From NCBI GenBank assembly GCA_902489225.1, contig CABTZA010000100.1, forward strand, positions 1 through 6,709: a stretch of 6,709 nt of DNA, given 5' to 3'. Under the pieces are notes generated by a model. That model was not told where the DNA came from and searched no databases. It was given only the letters and a program-made list of their open reading frames with translations. How positions within the stretch are numbered: position 1 is the stretch's first letter; every line of letters begins with the position of its first letter. This document shows, piece by piece, positions 1-6,326 of this stretch. A program made the translations under genes and the position numbers. The stretch is from an uncultured Collinsella sp. GTDB taxonomy: Bacteria > Actinomycetota > Coriobacteriia > Coriobacteriales > Coriobacteriaceae.

Positions 1-519
1 GTCGGCAACGGTATACCTCTGCCCTATCTCGATATAATCGCCTGTCGCCAGATGATTCAAATGATATCGGGCGCAGATTTCATACCCATATTCCAGCTGC
101 TCGGACTCACTCATCCACGAGCCCGCCTGGACAAAGCACATGGCCTCATCGACCACCAAGAGACCCTCTGCCACCTCGATAAGATGACCCGAGGGTATGG
201 GCGCCCCAAACACATGGCGTCGGAGACCCGCCGGCCGAGAGCGCTCGAAATCGAAGCCAACCAGCGTGTCAATACAATCGAGCTCCTCATGTGGAATACC
301 AAGTGAGACCAGGTAGTCGGTGACAATCTCGACCGCCGCAGATATTCTCAGTCCCTTGGCATCGAGTCCCAATTTGAGCAGGCCCGTGGTCGACTCCGCC
401 TCGTCGGCAATCGAGTCCTCATCGTATAGGCTGCTTGCTCGCGAAAGCGGCTCGGACGGGCGCACCACATTGTGGTACAGCCAGGCGGTCTTATGGGACA
501 GGACGATCGGCAGATCCAT
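1..519 (-). CDS. Hypothetical protein, N-terminal part (cut by left window edge)
   Basis: This minus-strand frame is open for 173 codons, from an ATG at 519-517 to the left edge, with no stop. The start is well fixed: a GGAGG Shine-Dalgarno lies at 524-528, four bases upstream. An in-frame stop lies at 550-552, with no other start codon between it and the ATG. The protein begins MDLPIVLSHKTAWLYHN. A Ser/Glu/Asp-rich stretch covers roughly residues 22-45, and a helix-rich segment with a Cys-Phe and a GYEICARY motif ends the visible part (about residues 130-155). There is no signal peptide or membrane segment. From memory, the 'LSHKTA..LYH' opening and the 'CF-x-Q-A ... L-x-Y-G-Y-E-x-C' block recall Coriobacteriia proteins related to AbiEi-like or DUF559 endonuclease-like families, whose nuclease part would be C-terminal and outside this window. 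That family link is tentative. The function is unknown. It lies downstream of the ABC operon in the same direction but is separated from it by a strong hairpin, so it is probably a separate transcription unit. I found no convincing promoter for it. Confidence 0.8.
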   Translation of the reverse strand, partial: MDLPIVLSHKTAWLYHNVVRPSEPLSRASSLYDEDSIADEAESTTGLLKLGLDAKGLRISAAVEIVTDYLVSLGIPHEELDCIDTLVGFDFERSRPAGLRRHVFGAPIPSGHLIEVAEGLLVVDEAMCFVQAGSWMSESEQLEYGYEICARYHLNHLATGDYIEIGQRYTVAD

Positions 520-620
520 GGGCCCTCCAATGGAGTCGGATAACCAACCTTATTCCCCTGCTCGCGGATTCGCACACCTTCGCATGCAAGTTAGCGATTC
601 CACCCGATCGGATGACAGAA

Positions 621-685
621 AAACCGTCCCAACATTCGATGCTTTTCCCGATATTGGCGAAAAACGTCGAATGTTGGGACGGTTT
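621..685 (-). terminator. Long hairpin, probable terminator of the ABC operon
   Basis: The arms 621-639 and 667-685 are a perfect 19-base inverted repeat. The 27-base interval is itself partly self-complementary: T640/G666 can wobble-pair, G641 pairs with C665, and 643-647 (TTTTC) pairs with 659-663 (GAAAA). Only C642/A664 is a clear mismatch before a small loop. On the minus strand the stem lies about 50 bases past the ABC stop codon, and its last pairs run into five T residues followed by CT, as in an intrinsic terminator. On the plus strand only three T residues end the stem, followed by a G-rich stretch, so termination there is unlikely. The stem (about 26 pairs) is far longer than a normal terminator, so it could also be a copy of a dispersed palindromic element that serves as a terminator here. 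Confidence 0.65.
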
Positions 686-733
686 GAGGCGGGGTGAGGG
701 GCATGGAGAGTCAAAGCACCGTGCTCAAACGGG

Positions 734-2632
734 TTAATCCAGCTCTTTCAATCCGTGCGCTAGCTGCCAGTACTCGCCGTGCTGGGCCAGGAGCTCCTCG
801 TGCGTGCCGCGCTCGATGATGCGGCCGTGTTCGAGGACCATGATGGCGTCGGCGTCGCGGACGGTGGACAGGCGGTGCGCGATCATAAACGTGGTGCGTC
901 CGCGCATGATGCGGTCCATACCGCGCTCGATGAGCTTTTCGGTACGCGTGTCGACGGAGCTCGTGGCCTCGTCCAAGATGAGCACCGGCGGGTCGGCAAC
1001 GGCCACGCGCGCGATGGCGAGCAGCTGGCGTTGGCCCTGCGACAGGTTGGCTCCGTCGGCCGTGACCGGCGTGTCGTAGCCTCTAGGCAGGCGGCGAATA
1101 AACGAGTCGGCGCAGGCGGCCTCGGCGGCGGCGCGCACCTCCTCGTCGGTCGCGTCGAGCTTGCCAAAGCGGATGTTCTGCGCAATGGTTCCGCTAAACA
1201 GGTGCGTATCCTGCAGCACAATGCCGAGCGACCCGCGCAGGCTGGCCTTGGCAATGTGCTTGACGTCGATGCCGTCGTACGTGATCTCGCCGTCATCGAC
1301 CTCGTAGAAGCGGTTGATGAGGTTGGTAATGGTCGTCTTGCCGGCGCCCGTGGAGCCCACAAACGCAATCTTTTGCCCCGGCTTGGCAAACAGGTTGAGG
1401 TCCGTGAGCACGCGGGCGCCCGGCACGTAGGAAAAGTCCACGGCATGGAAGCGCACGTCGCCGGCAAGCGGGACCAAGCCGCACGTGAGCTCGGTGCCGT
1501 CGGCGGCCACCGCGCGGCCCGACTCATCAACGGCTGCCACGTCATTCAGGTGCCCGTAGACGCCCACGCCCTGGCCCTCGGGAATTTTCCACGCCCACGC
1601 GGCATCGCCCGTCTGCACCAGCTCCACGCAGCCCTCGTCCACCTCGGGCTCAAGGTCCATAGCCGCAAACAGGCGCTCGGCACCGGCCAACGCGTTGAGC
1701 AAGAAGTTGCCGAGCTGCGTAAACTGGTTGATGGGCATGGCGGCCTGGCGCACAAAGACCAGGTAGCTTGCAAGTGCGCCCACATCGGCGAGCCCCTTGA
1801 TGCAGAGCATGCCGCCCGCCACGGCGACGATGGCATAGTTGACGTAGCCAATCACGACGGTCATGGGCACCATGGAGTTGGCATAGCTCACGGCGGCGGT
1901 ACCGGTGCGGCGAAGCTCGTCGTTGCGGCAGGTGAAGCCGGCGACATTCGCTGCCTCACGGTTAAAGACCTTGATGACCTTTTGGCCCGAGACCATTTCT
2001 TCGATATATCCGTCCAGGTCGCCAAGCGATGCCTGCTGGGCAGCAAAGAAACGCTTAGAGCGCGCGCCCGAGTAGCGCGCATACAGCACAATGGCCGCAT
2101 CGCACACGAGTGTGATAATCGTGAGCTGCCAGTTAAGGATGATGAGCATAGCCGTGGTGCCCACAACCTGAATGGCGGCCTGAATCACGTTGGCAAAGCT
2201 GTTGTTAAGCGCCTCGGAGACGGTGTCGACGTCGTTGGTGAAAAAACTCATGATGTCGCCCGAGCGCGTGCTGTCAAAATAACTGAGCGGCAGCGTCTGG
2301 ATGTGCGCGAACAGGTCGCGGCGAATATCGGACACCACGCGTTGGGCCGCGCGCACCATGATCTGCGAGTAGCCCAGGGCCGAAAGCACGCCCGCGGCGT
2401 AGATGATCGCCGTCAGGATGACCTGCTTGGCGAGCAGTTCCTCCCCGCCCGTAGCCAAACCGTTAACGATGGGGCGCACCATGTAGGTGCCGGCGAGGCT
2501 CGCGATGGCGGCGACGGAGGCGAGCACGCCCACCGCGAGCAACGAGAACTTGGCATGCCCCATGTAGGAGAGCAGGCGGCGCACAGTGCGTTTGAGGTCG
2601 GCCGGGCGTGCTTGGGCTGCGGTCTTAGGCAT
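734..2632 (-). CDS. Heterodimeric ABC exporter, catalytic half-transporter (TM288-like subunit)
   Basis: A 632-residue half-transporter with a type I exporter membrane domain followed by an ATPase domain. It is predicted to sit in the cytoplasmic membrane and to pair with the upstream gene product. Six membrane helices lie near residues 30-52, 68-92, 148-168, 170-187, 250-276 and 284-304. ATPase motifs: Walker A GSTGAGKT (426-433), Q-loop Gln474, signature LSQGQ (530-534), Walker B LILDE with catalytic Glu555, D-loop SSVD (558-561), H-loop His586. The second signature residue pair is QG, not the usual GG, so this subunit supplies the altered signature to the partner's degenerate site while carrying the working Walker B and H-loop itself. 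TM288 of Thermotoga has the same arrangement. An extra linker of about 60 residues (331-390, with WAWK at 346-349) separates the two domains. The frame stays open upstream to 2752, but the ATG at 2632 is chosen because a GGGGGTGA Shine-Dalgarno precedes it and it overlaps the upstream stop by 8 bases (ATGCCTAA). The substrate is not readable from sequence; drugs or lipids are usual for this group. Confidence 0.93.
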   Translation of the reverse strand: MPKTAAQARPADLKRTVRRLLSYMGHAKFSLLAVGVLASVAAIASLAGTYMVRPIVNGLATGGEELLAKQVILTAIIYAAGVLSALGYSQIMVRAAQRVVSDIRRDLFAHIQTLPLSYFDSTRSGDIMSFFTNDVDTVSEALNNSFANVIQAAIQVVGTTAMLIILNWQLTIITLVCDAAIVLYARYSGARSKRFFAAQQASLGDLDGYIEEMVSGQKVIKVFNREAANVAGFTCRNDELRRTGTAAVSYANSMVPMTVVIGYVNYAIVAVAGGMLCIKGLADVGALASYLVFVRQAAMPINQFTQLGNFLLNALAGAERLFAAMDLEPEVDEGCVELVQTGDAAWAWKIPEGQGVGVYGHLNDVAAVDESGRAVAADGTELTCGLVPLAGDVRFHAVDFSYVPGARVLTDLNLFAKPGQKIAFVGSTGAGKTTITNLINRFYEVDDGEITYDGIDVKHIAKASLRGSLGIVLQDTHLFSGTIAQNIRFGKLDATDEEVRAAAEAACADSFIRRLPRGYDTPVTADGANLSQGQRQLLAIARVAVADPPVLILDEATSSVDTRTEKLIERGMDRIMRGRTTFMIAHRLSTVRDADAIMVLEHGRIIERGTHEELLAQHGEYWQLAHGLKELD

Positions 2633-4454
2633 GGCGCTCACCCCCTTCCAAGGGCGATCCGCATGCGACGGAGGAAAATGGATCATTCGCGCAGCCACCG
2701 TCGTTGCCATCGCCGGCGTCCGCGTTCCTCGCAAACTCCATCTGCGAGGCATAAATCTCCTGGTATATGTTGTCGCCCGCTAGCAGTTCCTCGTGCGTGC
2801 CCACGCCGTGGACACGACCGTCGTCCAATACCACAATGCGATCGGCATCCATGACACTCGCGATGCGCTGGGCGATGATGAGCACGGTCGCATCGGGAAT
2901 CCGAGCGATGTGCTCGCGAATCTTTGCGTCGGTCGCCATATCGACCGCGCTGGTGGAGTCATCAAAAATGAGCACGCGCGGATGCTTGAGCAGCGTGCGC
3001 GCGATGCACAGACGTTGCTTCTGGCCACCCGAGACACCGGCGCCGCCTTGGCCCAACTCGCCGTCCAGCCCGCCGATGCGATCAAGGAACTCGTCCACGC
3101 ACGCCGCGCGGCAAGCCGCGAGGAGCTCATCGTCCGACGCCTGCGGATTGCCCCACTGCAGGTTCTCGCGCACGGTACCCGTAAACAGCACATTCTTTTG
3201 CAGCACAATGCCCACGGCGTCGCGTAGAGTCGCGAGATCGTAGTCGCGCACGTCGCGCCCGCCCACAAGCACGGCGCCTTCGGTGGCGTCGTACAGGCGC
3301 GCAATCAGCTGCACAAGCGAGCTCTTGCCCGAGCCCGTGCCGCCGAGGATGCCCGCCGTCGAGCCGCTCTCGATGCGAAGGTCGATATGCTCGAGCACAT
3401 CCTCGGCTGCATCCGCGCGGTATTTAAAGGAAACGTCGCGAAATTCGATACTGCCGTCCGCTGGCGCCGCAGTCGCGAGGTCTCCCGCGGGGTTGGCGAT
3501 AAAGGGCTCCTCATCGAGCACCTCGGCGATACGGCCCACACTCGTAAGAGCGCGCGTGAGCAGCAAAAACACGTTGGAAATCATCATGAGCGAATTCATG
3601 ATCAGCAGCACGTAGCTCATAAAGCCCGTGAGCGAGCCCACGCCCAGCTTGCCGGCGAGAATCATGCGGCCGCCAATCCACAGGATGGAGAGCGCAGCCA
3701 CGTACATCGACAGCTGAAACACCGGCAGGTTGAGCACCGCGTTGCCAAAGGTCTTCGTCGCAGTGCGCGCGAGCTCGGTATTGACGGTGTCGAACTTGGC
3801 CTCCTCGTGCTCGGTACGAACGTAGGCCTTGACGGCACGTACGGCGGTGAGGTCCTCCTGTACCACGCCGTTGAGGTGGTCCATCGAGGTCTGGAGTTGG
3901 CGGTAGAGCGGACTGACGCGATAGGTGATGACGCCCAGTACGATTGCCAGCACAGGCAAGATGATCGCAAAGACGGTGGCGAGCGGGCGCGACAGCATCA
4001 GCGCGTAGATAAGGCCGACGATAAGCGTCACCGGGCCGCGCACCATAGGGCGAAAGCCGTTGCCCACAGCATTTTGGATAACGGTGATGTCCGTGGTCAT
4101 GCGGGTGACGAGCGAGCCGGCGTCGTAGTTGTCCAGGTTACCAAAAGCGAGCGTCTGAATCTTTTTGTACTCGGCCTCGCGCAGGTTAGCGCCTAGGCCC
4201 GAGGCAACGCGGGCGGACGTGCGGGCATAACCCAAGCCCAGTACCAGCGAAAGCGCAGCGCACACCAACATGTACGCGCCCTGCAGCAGCATGTAGTTGA
4301 TATCACCCGCAGGCACGCCCACATCGATGATGTTGGCCATGATGACCGGGATAAGCAGCTCGAGCACCGTCTCGACCGACACAAAGAACACCCCGAGGAT
4401 GGCATCGCGACGGTATGCCCCTAGATAGGAAAACAGTATTTTGAGATTGCGCAC
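2625..4454 (-). CDS. Heterodimeric ABC exporter, degenerate-site half-transporter (TM287-like subunit)
   Basis: A 609-residue half-transporter, first gene of the two-gene export operon. Six membrane helices lie near residues 18-42, 56-76, 135-154, 156-177, 240-263 and 275-299, followed by an ATPase domain. Motifs: Walker A GGTGSGKS (371-378), Q-loop Gln419, canonical signature VSGGQ (474-478), Walker B VLIFDD in which Asp499 stands where the catalytic Glu is expected, and Gln529 where the H-loop His is expected. Both substitutions mark the non-hydrolysing site of heterodimeric exporters such as TM287/288. The canonical signature here completes the working site of the partner. The start is GTG at 4454: an in-frame TGA lies three codons upstream and the next Met is residue 39. 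A GGGGG run about ten bases upstream is the likely Shine-Dalgarno. Residues 576-609 are a polar Gly/Asp-rich tail that overlaps the partner's ribosome-binding site and start codon, which suggests translational coupling. A strong promoter lies at 4496-4523. Confidence 0.93.
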   Translation of the reverse strand: MRNLKILFSYLGAYRRDAILGVFFVSVETVLELLIPVIMANIIDVGVPAGDINYMLLQGAYMLVCAALSLVLGLGYARTSARVASGLGANLREAEYKKIQTLAFGNLDNYDAGSLVTRMTTDITVIQNAVGNGFRPMVRGPVTLIVGLIYALMLSRPLATVFAIILPVLAIVLGVITYRVSPLYRQLQTSMDHLNGVVQEDLTAVRAVKAYVRTEHEEAKFDTVNTELARTATKTFGNAVLNLPVFQLSMYVAALSILWIGGRMILAGKLGVGSLTGFMSYVLLIMNSLMMISNVFLLLTRALTSVGRIAEVLDEEPFIANPAGDLATAAPADGSIEFRDVSFKYRADAAEDVLEHIDLRIESGSTAGILGGTGSGKSSLVQLIARLYDATEGAVLVGGRDVRDYDLATLRDAVGIVLQKNVLFTGTVRENLQWGNPQASDDELLAACRAACVDEFLDRIGGLDGELGQGGAGVSGGQKQRLCIARTLLKHPRVLIFDDSTSAVDMATDAKIREHIARIPDATVLIIAQRIASVMDADRIVVLDDGRVHGVGTHEELLAGDNIYQEIYASQMEFARNADAGDGNDGGCANDPFSSVACGSPLEGGERHA

Positions 4455-4495
4455 GCAGGTTCAACCCCCATCAAACGTTGTTCGCAAACGCACGT

Positions 4496-4523
4496 ATTAT
4501 TGCGCGCCGAATAATGGTGTCAA
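4496..4523 (-). promoter_or_regulatory. Sigma70-type promoter of the ABC operon
   Basis: On the minus strand a perfect TTGACA (4523-4518) is followed after 16 bases by AATAAT (4501-4496), five of six matches to the -10 consensus. The start codon of the first ABC gene lies about 40 bases further down, leaving room for a short leader with a G-rich ribosome-binding site. The spacer and -35 region overlap one copy of a GAATAATGGTG repeat (4509-4519), which could be a control site. Confidence 0.7.
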
Positions 4524-4606
4524 GTATTCCGAAATCGTTTTCTGCAAGGTTAGCGACGGCGACGAGTTCTCGTGACGTGTGTCCATATTCACTCGGAATA
4601 ATGGTG
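4509..4606. repeat. Two direct copies of GAATAATGGTG in the divergent control region
   Basis: Identical 11-base copies lie at 4509-4519 and 4596-4606, 87 bases apart. Each is close to a GCGCGC stretch (4502-4507 and 4606-4611). The first overlaps the -35 element of the ABC promoter and also forms GAATA-N11-TATTC with 4525-4529. The second is the right half of an imperfect dyad (4583-4604: CCATATTC, five bases, GAATAATGG). Between them is ACGAG-TT-CTCGT (4562-4573). Paired sites of this kind suggest binding sites for a dimeric regulator, but no regulator gene is present here. Confidence 0.35.
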
Positions 4607-4642
4607 CGCGCGATTTTTTTCGCCCCACTGCCGACACAAACC

Positions 4643-4673
4643 TTGACTCTACAATCGTTGTAGGGTTTTCACT
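4643..4673 (+). promoter_or_regulatory. MerR-type promoter of the MATE gene
   Basis: TTGACT (4643-4648) is a good -35 element. A -10 at MerR spacing of 19 bases would be TTCACT (4668-4673), which is weak. The better-looking TACACT (4673-4678) is 24 bases away, too far for normal use. A strong -35, an overlong spacer filled by a dyad, and a poor -10 are typical of promoters activated by MerR-family proteins, which untwist the spacer when they bind an inducer. The MATE start codon follows about 40 bases further down. Confidence 0.5.
4646..4666. promoter_or_regulatory. Operator dyad, MerR-family type
   Basis: ACTCTACAA (4646-4654), TCG, then TTGTAGGGT (4658-4666) form an inverted repeat with eight of nine pairs matching (T4648 faces G4664). 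It begins within the -35 hexamer and fills the spacer, as in MerR-regulated promoters. A TetR- or MarR-type repressor site in the same place is the main alternative. Confidence 0.5.
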
Positions 4674-4713
4674 ACACTGGTAGCTAAACGAACCCAGCCA
4701 GAAAGCCCCGCCC

Positions 4714-6060
4714 ATGGAACACGACCTCACACGCGGCAATGTCCTCAAGACCATCGCGGTCTTTGCCCTGCCCTATATGCTCTCGTACTTTTTGCAGATG
4801 CTCTACGGCATGGCCGATCTGTACATGATGGGGCAGTTTAGCGGCGCCGCCGGCATCACCGCCGTGGGCAATGGCGCTCAGACGCTCTATATCATTACCG
4901 TGACGCTCGTGGGCTTGGCCATGGGAACGACGGTCATCGTCGGCCACGCCGTGGGCTCGTGTCGCTTCGACCGTGCCGAGACCGCCATCGGCAACACCAT
5001 CACGCTCTTTATGGGTATCTCGGTGGTGCTGGCCGTCATCTTATTTGCACTATGCCCGCAGGTTGTAGCGCTCATTGGCACGCCTGCCGAGGCGGTCGAA
5101 GGCACCGCCGCCTACCTGCGTATCTGCTTTGTCGGCATTCCCTTTATCGCCGCGTACAACATCCTTTCGGCCATCTTTCGCGGCCTGGGCGATTCGCGCT
5201 CGCCCATGTACGTAATCGGCGTGGCATGCATCATTAACATCGCGCTCGATTTTCTGTTTATCGGCCACATGGGGCTCGGCCCCGTGGGCGCGGCGCTCGG
5301 CACGGTAACCGCCCAGACGGCAAGCGTTGCCCTCGCGCTCGTGTGGCTCAAGAGCCGTCGCACGAACATCCACGTTAAGCGCAGCGACCTGCGCCCCCAG
5401 CCCGAGGTTCTCGGCAGCATTCTTAAGATCGGCGTGCCTGTGGCTGTGCAGGACGGCTGCATCCAGGTGGCGTTTATGTTTATCACCGTCATCGCCAACC
5501 ACCGAGGGCTCGTCGACGCCGCTGCCGTGGGCCTGGTCGAGAAGATGATCAGCTTTTTGTTCATTGTGCCGAGTTCCATGGGCGCCACCGTCAGCGCGCT
5601 CACGGCGCAAAACGCCGGAGCAGGCAAGGGCGACCGTGCACGTCAGGTGCTCAAGGACGCCATGACGATCTCGGTGGTGTACGGCTGCCTGATCACGGTG
5701 CTGATGTGGCTGGTGGCACCGGCGTTTATCGGCTTTTTTGCCAAGGACGCCGCGGTAGTCGCGGCCGGCACCGGCTATATGCGCAGCTATATTTTCGACG
5801 CGATTTTTGCCGGCATCCACATTTGCTTTAGCGGCTTTTTCGCTGCGTATGGCAAGAGCTACATCGGCTTTGCGCACAACGTGCTGGCCGTGGCGCTCAT
5901 TCGCGTGCCGGGCGCGTGGCTGCTGTCGAACGCCTATTCCGATACGTTGTTTCCCATGGGTATCGCCTCGCCGTGCGGATCGATTTTGTCGGCGGTCATC
6001 TGTGTTGTCGCGTTTACCGTGCTCAACCGACGCGGGGCTTTTGACAAGTTGGCAGCGTAG
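4714..6060 (+). CDS. MATE-family multidrug/cation antiporter
   Basis: A complete 448-residue membrane protein of usual MATE length, expected to export organic cations or drugs in exchange for Na+ or H+ across the cytoplasmic membrane. About twelve membrane helices can be placed near residues 12-36, 47-70, 92-113, 131-155, 163-184, 189-212, 236-260, 274-296, 316-343, 355-377, 385-407 and 412-437, arranged as two six-helix halves. Family marks include an N-terminus of the 'L-T-x-G-N-V-L-K ... F-A-L-P-x-M-L' type, FRGLGDSRSP (155-164) followed by the helix with NIALDFLFI (175-183), and AQNAGAGKGDRA (298-309) after helix 8. The ATG at 4714 gives the standard N-terminus; only a weak GAAAG-type Shine-Dalgarno precedes it. 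It is transcribed divergently from the ABC exporter. A MerR-type operator sits in its promoter, and a possible regulator remnant follows its stop. MepA- or NorM-like subgroup and substrate cannot be decided by eye. Confidence 0.93.
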   Translation: MEHDLTRGNVLKTIAVFALPYMLSYFLQMLYGMADLYMMGQFSGAAGITAVGNGAQTLYIITVTLVGLAMGTTVIVGHAVGSCRFDRAETAIGNTITLFMGISVVLAVILFALCPQVVALIGTPAEAVEGTAAYLRICFVGIPFIAAYNILSAIFRGLGDSRSPMYVIGVACIINIALDFLFIGHMGLGPVGAALGTVTAQTASVALALVWLKSRRTNIHVKRSDLRPQPEVLGSILKIGVPVAVQDGCIQVAFMFITVIANHRGLVDAAAVGLVEKMISFLFIVPSSMGATVSALTAQNAGAGKGDRARQVLKDAMTISVVYGCLITVLMWLVAPAFIGFFAKDAAVVAAGTGYMRSYIFDAIFAGIHICFSGFFAAYGKSYIGFAHNVLAVALIRVPGAWLLSNAYSDTLFPMGIASPCGSILSAVICVVAFTVLNRRGAFDKLAA

Positions 6061-6062
6061 CG

Positions 6063-6155
6063 GGGCAACGCGAAATCGCCCCCGTCGACGACATCATCAG
6101 CGACGATCCCACAACCTACGTGACGCAGATCACGATGCCTGTATCGCTAGGCTAG
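6063..6155 (+). pseudogene. Possible C-terminal remnant of a GyrI-like/MerR-type regulator
   Basis: Just after the MATE stop, another frame reads 30 residues to a TAG at 6153-6155. It contains APVDDIISDDPTTYVTQI followed by a 'PVSLG' end. From memory, this 'E-x-I-x-D-D-P-x-x-Y-V-T-x-I-x-x-P' pattern is how many GyrI-like ligand-binding domains end, including those at the C-terminus of MerR-family regulators in Firmicutes and Actinobacteria. No start codon or helix-turn-helix is present, since MATE coding sequence lies directly upstream, so if the resemblance is real the rest of the gene has been deleted. The promoter upstream of the MATE gene has a MerR-like operator, which fits a lost neighbouring regulator. 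The stretch is short and chance resemblance is possible. Confidence 0.4.
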
Positions 6156-6326
6156 ACCGAGCCTCGTCTCCAGCTCGGTCAACGCCTCAAAAGCATCGCG
6201 AGACACACCTGCCAAGCGCTTACGTTCCGCAATGCGAATTCGCGCCATCAGGTGCTCTTTTGCCTGCCCTTGGGCGTGCTTCGTGCGCCCTTCCGCCTGC
6301 GAGCAATTGCGATTCTCTATATCCAT
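6147..6326 (-). CDS. Small hypothetical protein (59 aa), translationally coupled to ligA
   Basis: The ATG at 6326-6324 shares its A with the ligA stop codon (TAATG), and a GGAGG Shine-Dalgarno (6331-6335) sits four bases upstream inside the ligA end. The frame runs 59 codons to a TAG at 6149-6147. The protein starts MDIENRNCSQAEGR. Its first half is polar; the second half (from Met27, MARIRIAERKRLAG) is basic and then an acidic amphipathic helix ending in ETRLGLA. There is no signal peptide, membrane segment or recognisable domain. The coupled start and good ribosome-binding site argue that it is translated. Its function is unknown, and I cannot match it to a family. An 8-base inverted repeat (6155-6162 with 6173-6180) lies within its last codons. 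Confidence 0.6.
   Translation of the reverse strand: MDIENRNCSQAEGRTKHAQGQAKEHLMARIRIAERKRLAGVSRDAFEALTELETRLGLA
6155..6180. other. Inverted repeat at the convergent gene ends
   Basis: GACCGAGC (6155-6162) and GCTCGGTC (6173-6180) are perfect 8-base arms around a 10-base loop. The hairpin could slow transcripts from either side, since the MATE unit and the ligA unit converge here. Neither strand has a T-run after it, so it is not a classical intrinsic terminator. It lies within the coding end of the 59-residue small gene and may simply reflect codon choice. Confidence 0.3.

Noticed and set aside
2633..2752. An N-terminal extension of 40 codons for the second ABC gene
   Set aside because: The extension lies within the first ABC gene, has no fitting ribosome-binding site and no family counterpart, while the ATG at 2632 has a strong site and the normal 8-base overlap.
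779..2854. A 691-codon plus-strand open frame lying opposite the second ABC gene and part of the first
   Set aside because: It is antisense to clear ABC coding sequence, crosses the junction of both genes, and has a His/Arg/Asp/Gly/Ala-rich composition without domains, as expected from high-GC third positions on the opposite strand.
3387..4196. A 269-codon plus-strand open frame opposite the first ABC gene
   Set aside because: Same shadow composition (His, Arg, Asp, Val rich), no motifs, and wholly within a well-supported gene.
4606..4620. GCGCGCGA followed by seven T residues on the plus strand as a terminator
   Set aside because: No stable stem-loop precedes the T-run, and no plus-strand gene ends upstream of it.
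4478..4754. Short open frames in the divergent region (plus strand 4478-4663, minus strand 4497-4754)
   Set aside because: They run through the promoters and operator, lack ribosome-binding sites, and have no coding character.
5050..5877. A 275-codon minus-strand open frame opposite the MATE gene
   Set aside because: Antisense shadow with no domain or ribosome-binding site; the MATE frame has full family motifs.
6061..6084. CGGGGC ... GCCCCCG hairpin just after the MATE stop as its terminator
   Set aside because: The stem is short with a bulge and no T-run follows, so it does not meet the pattern of an intrinsic terminator.
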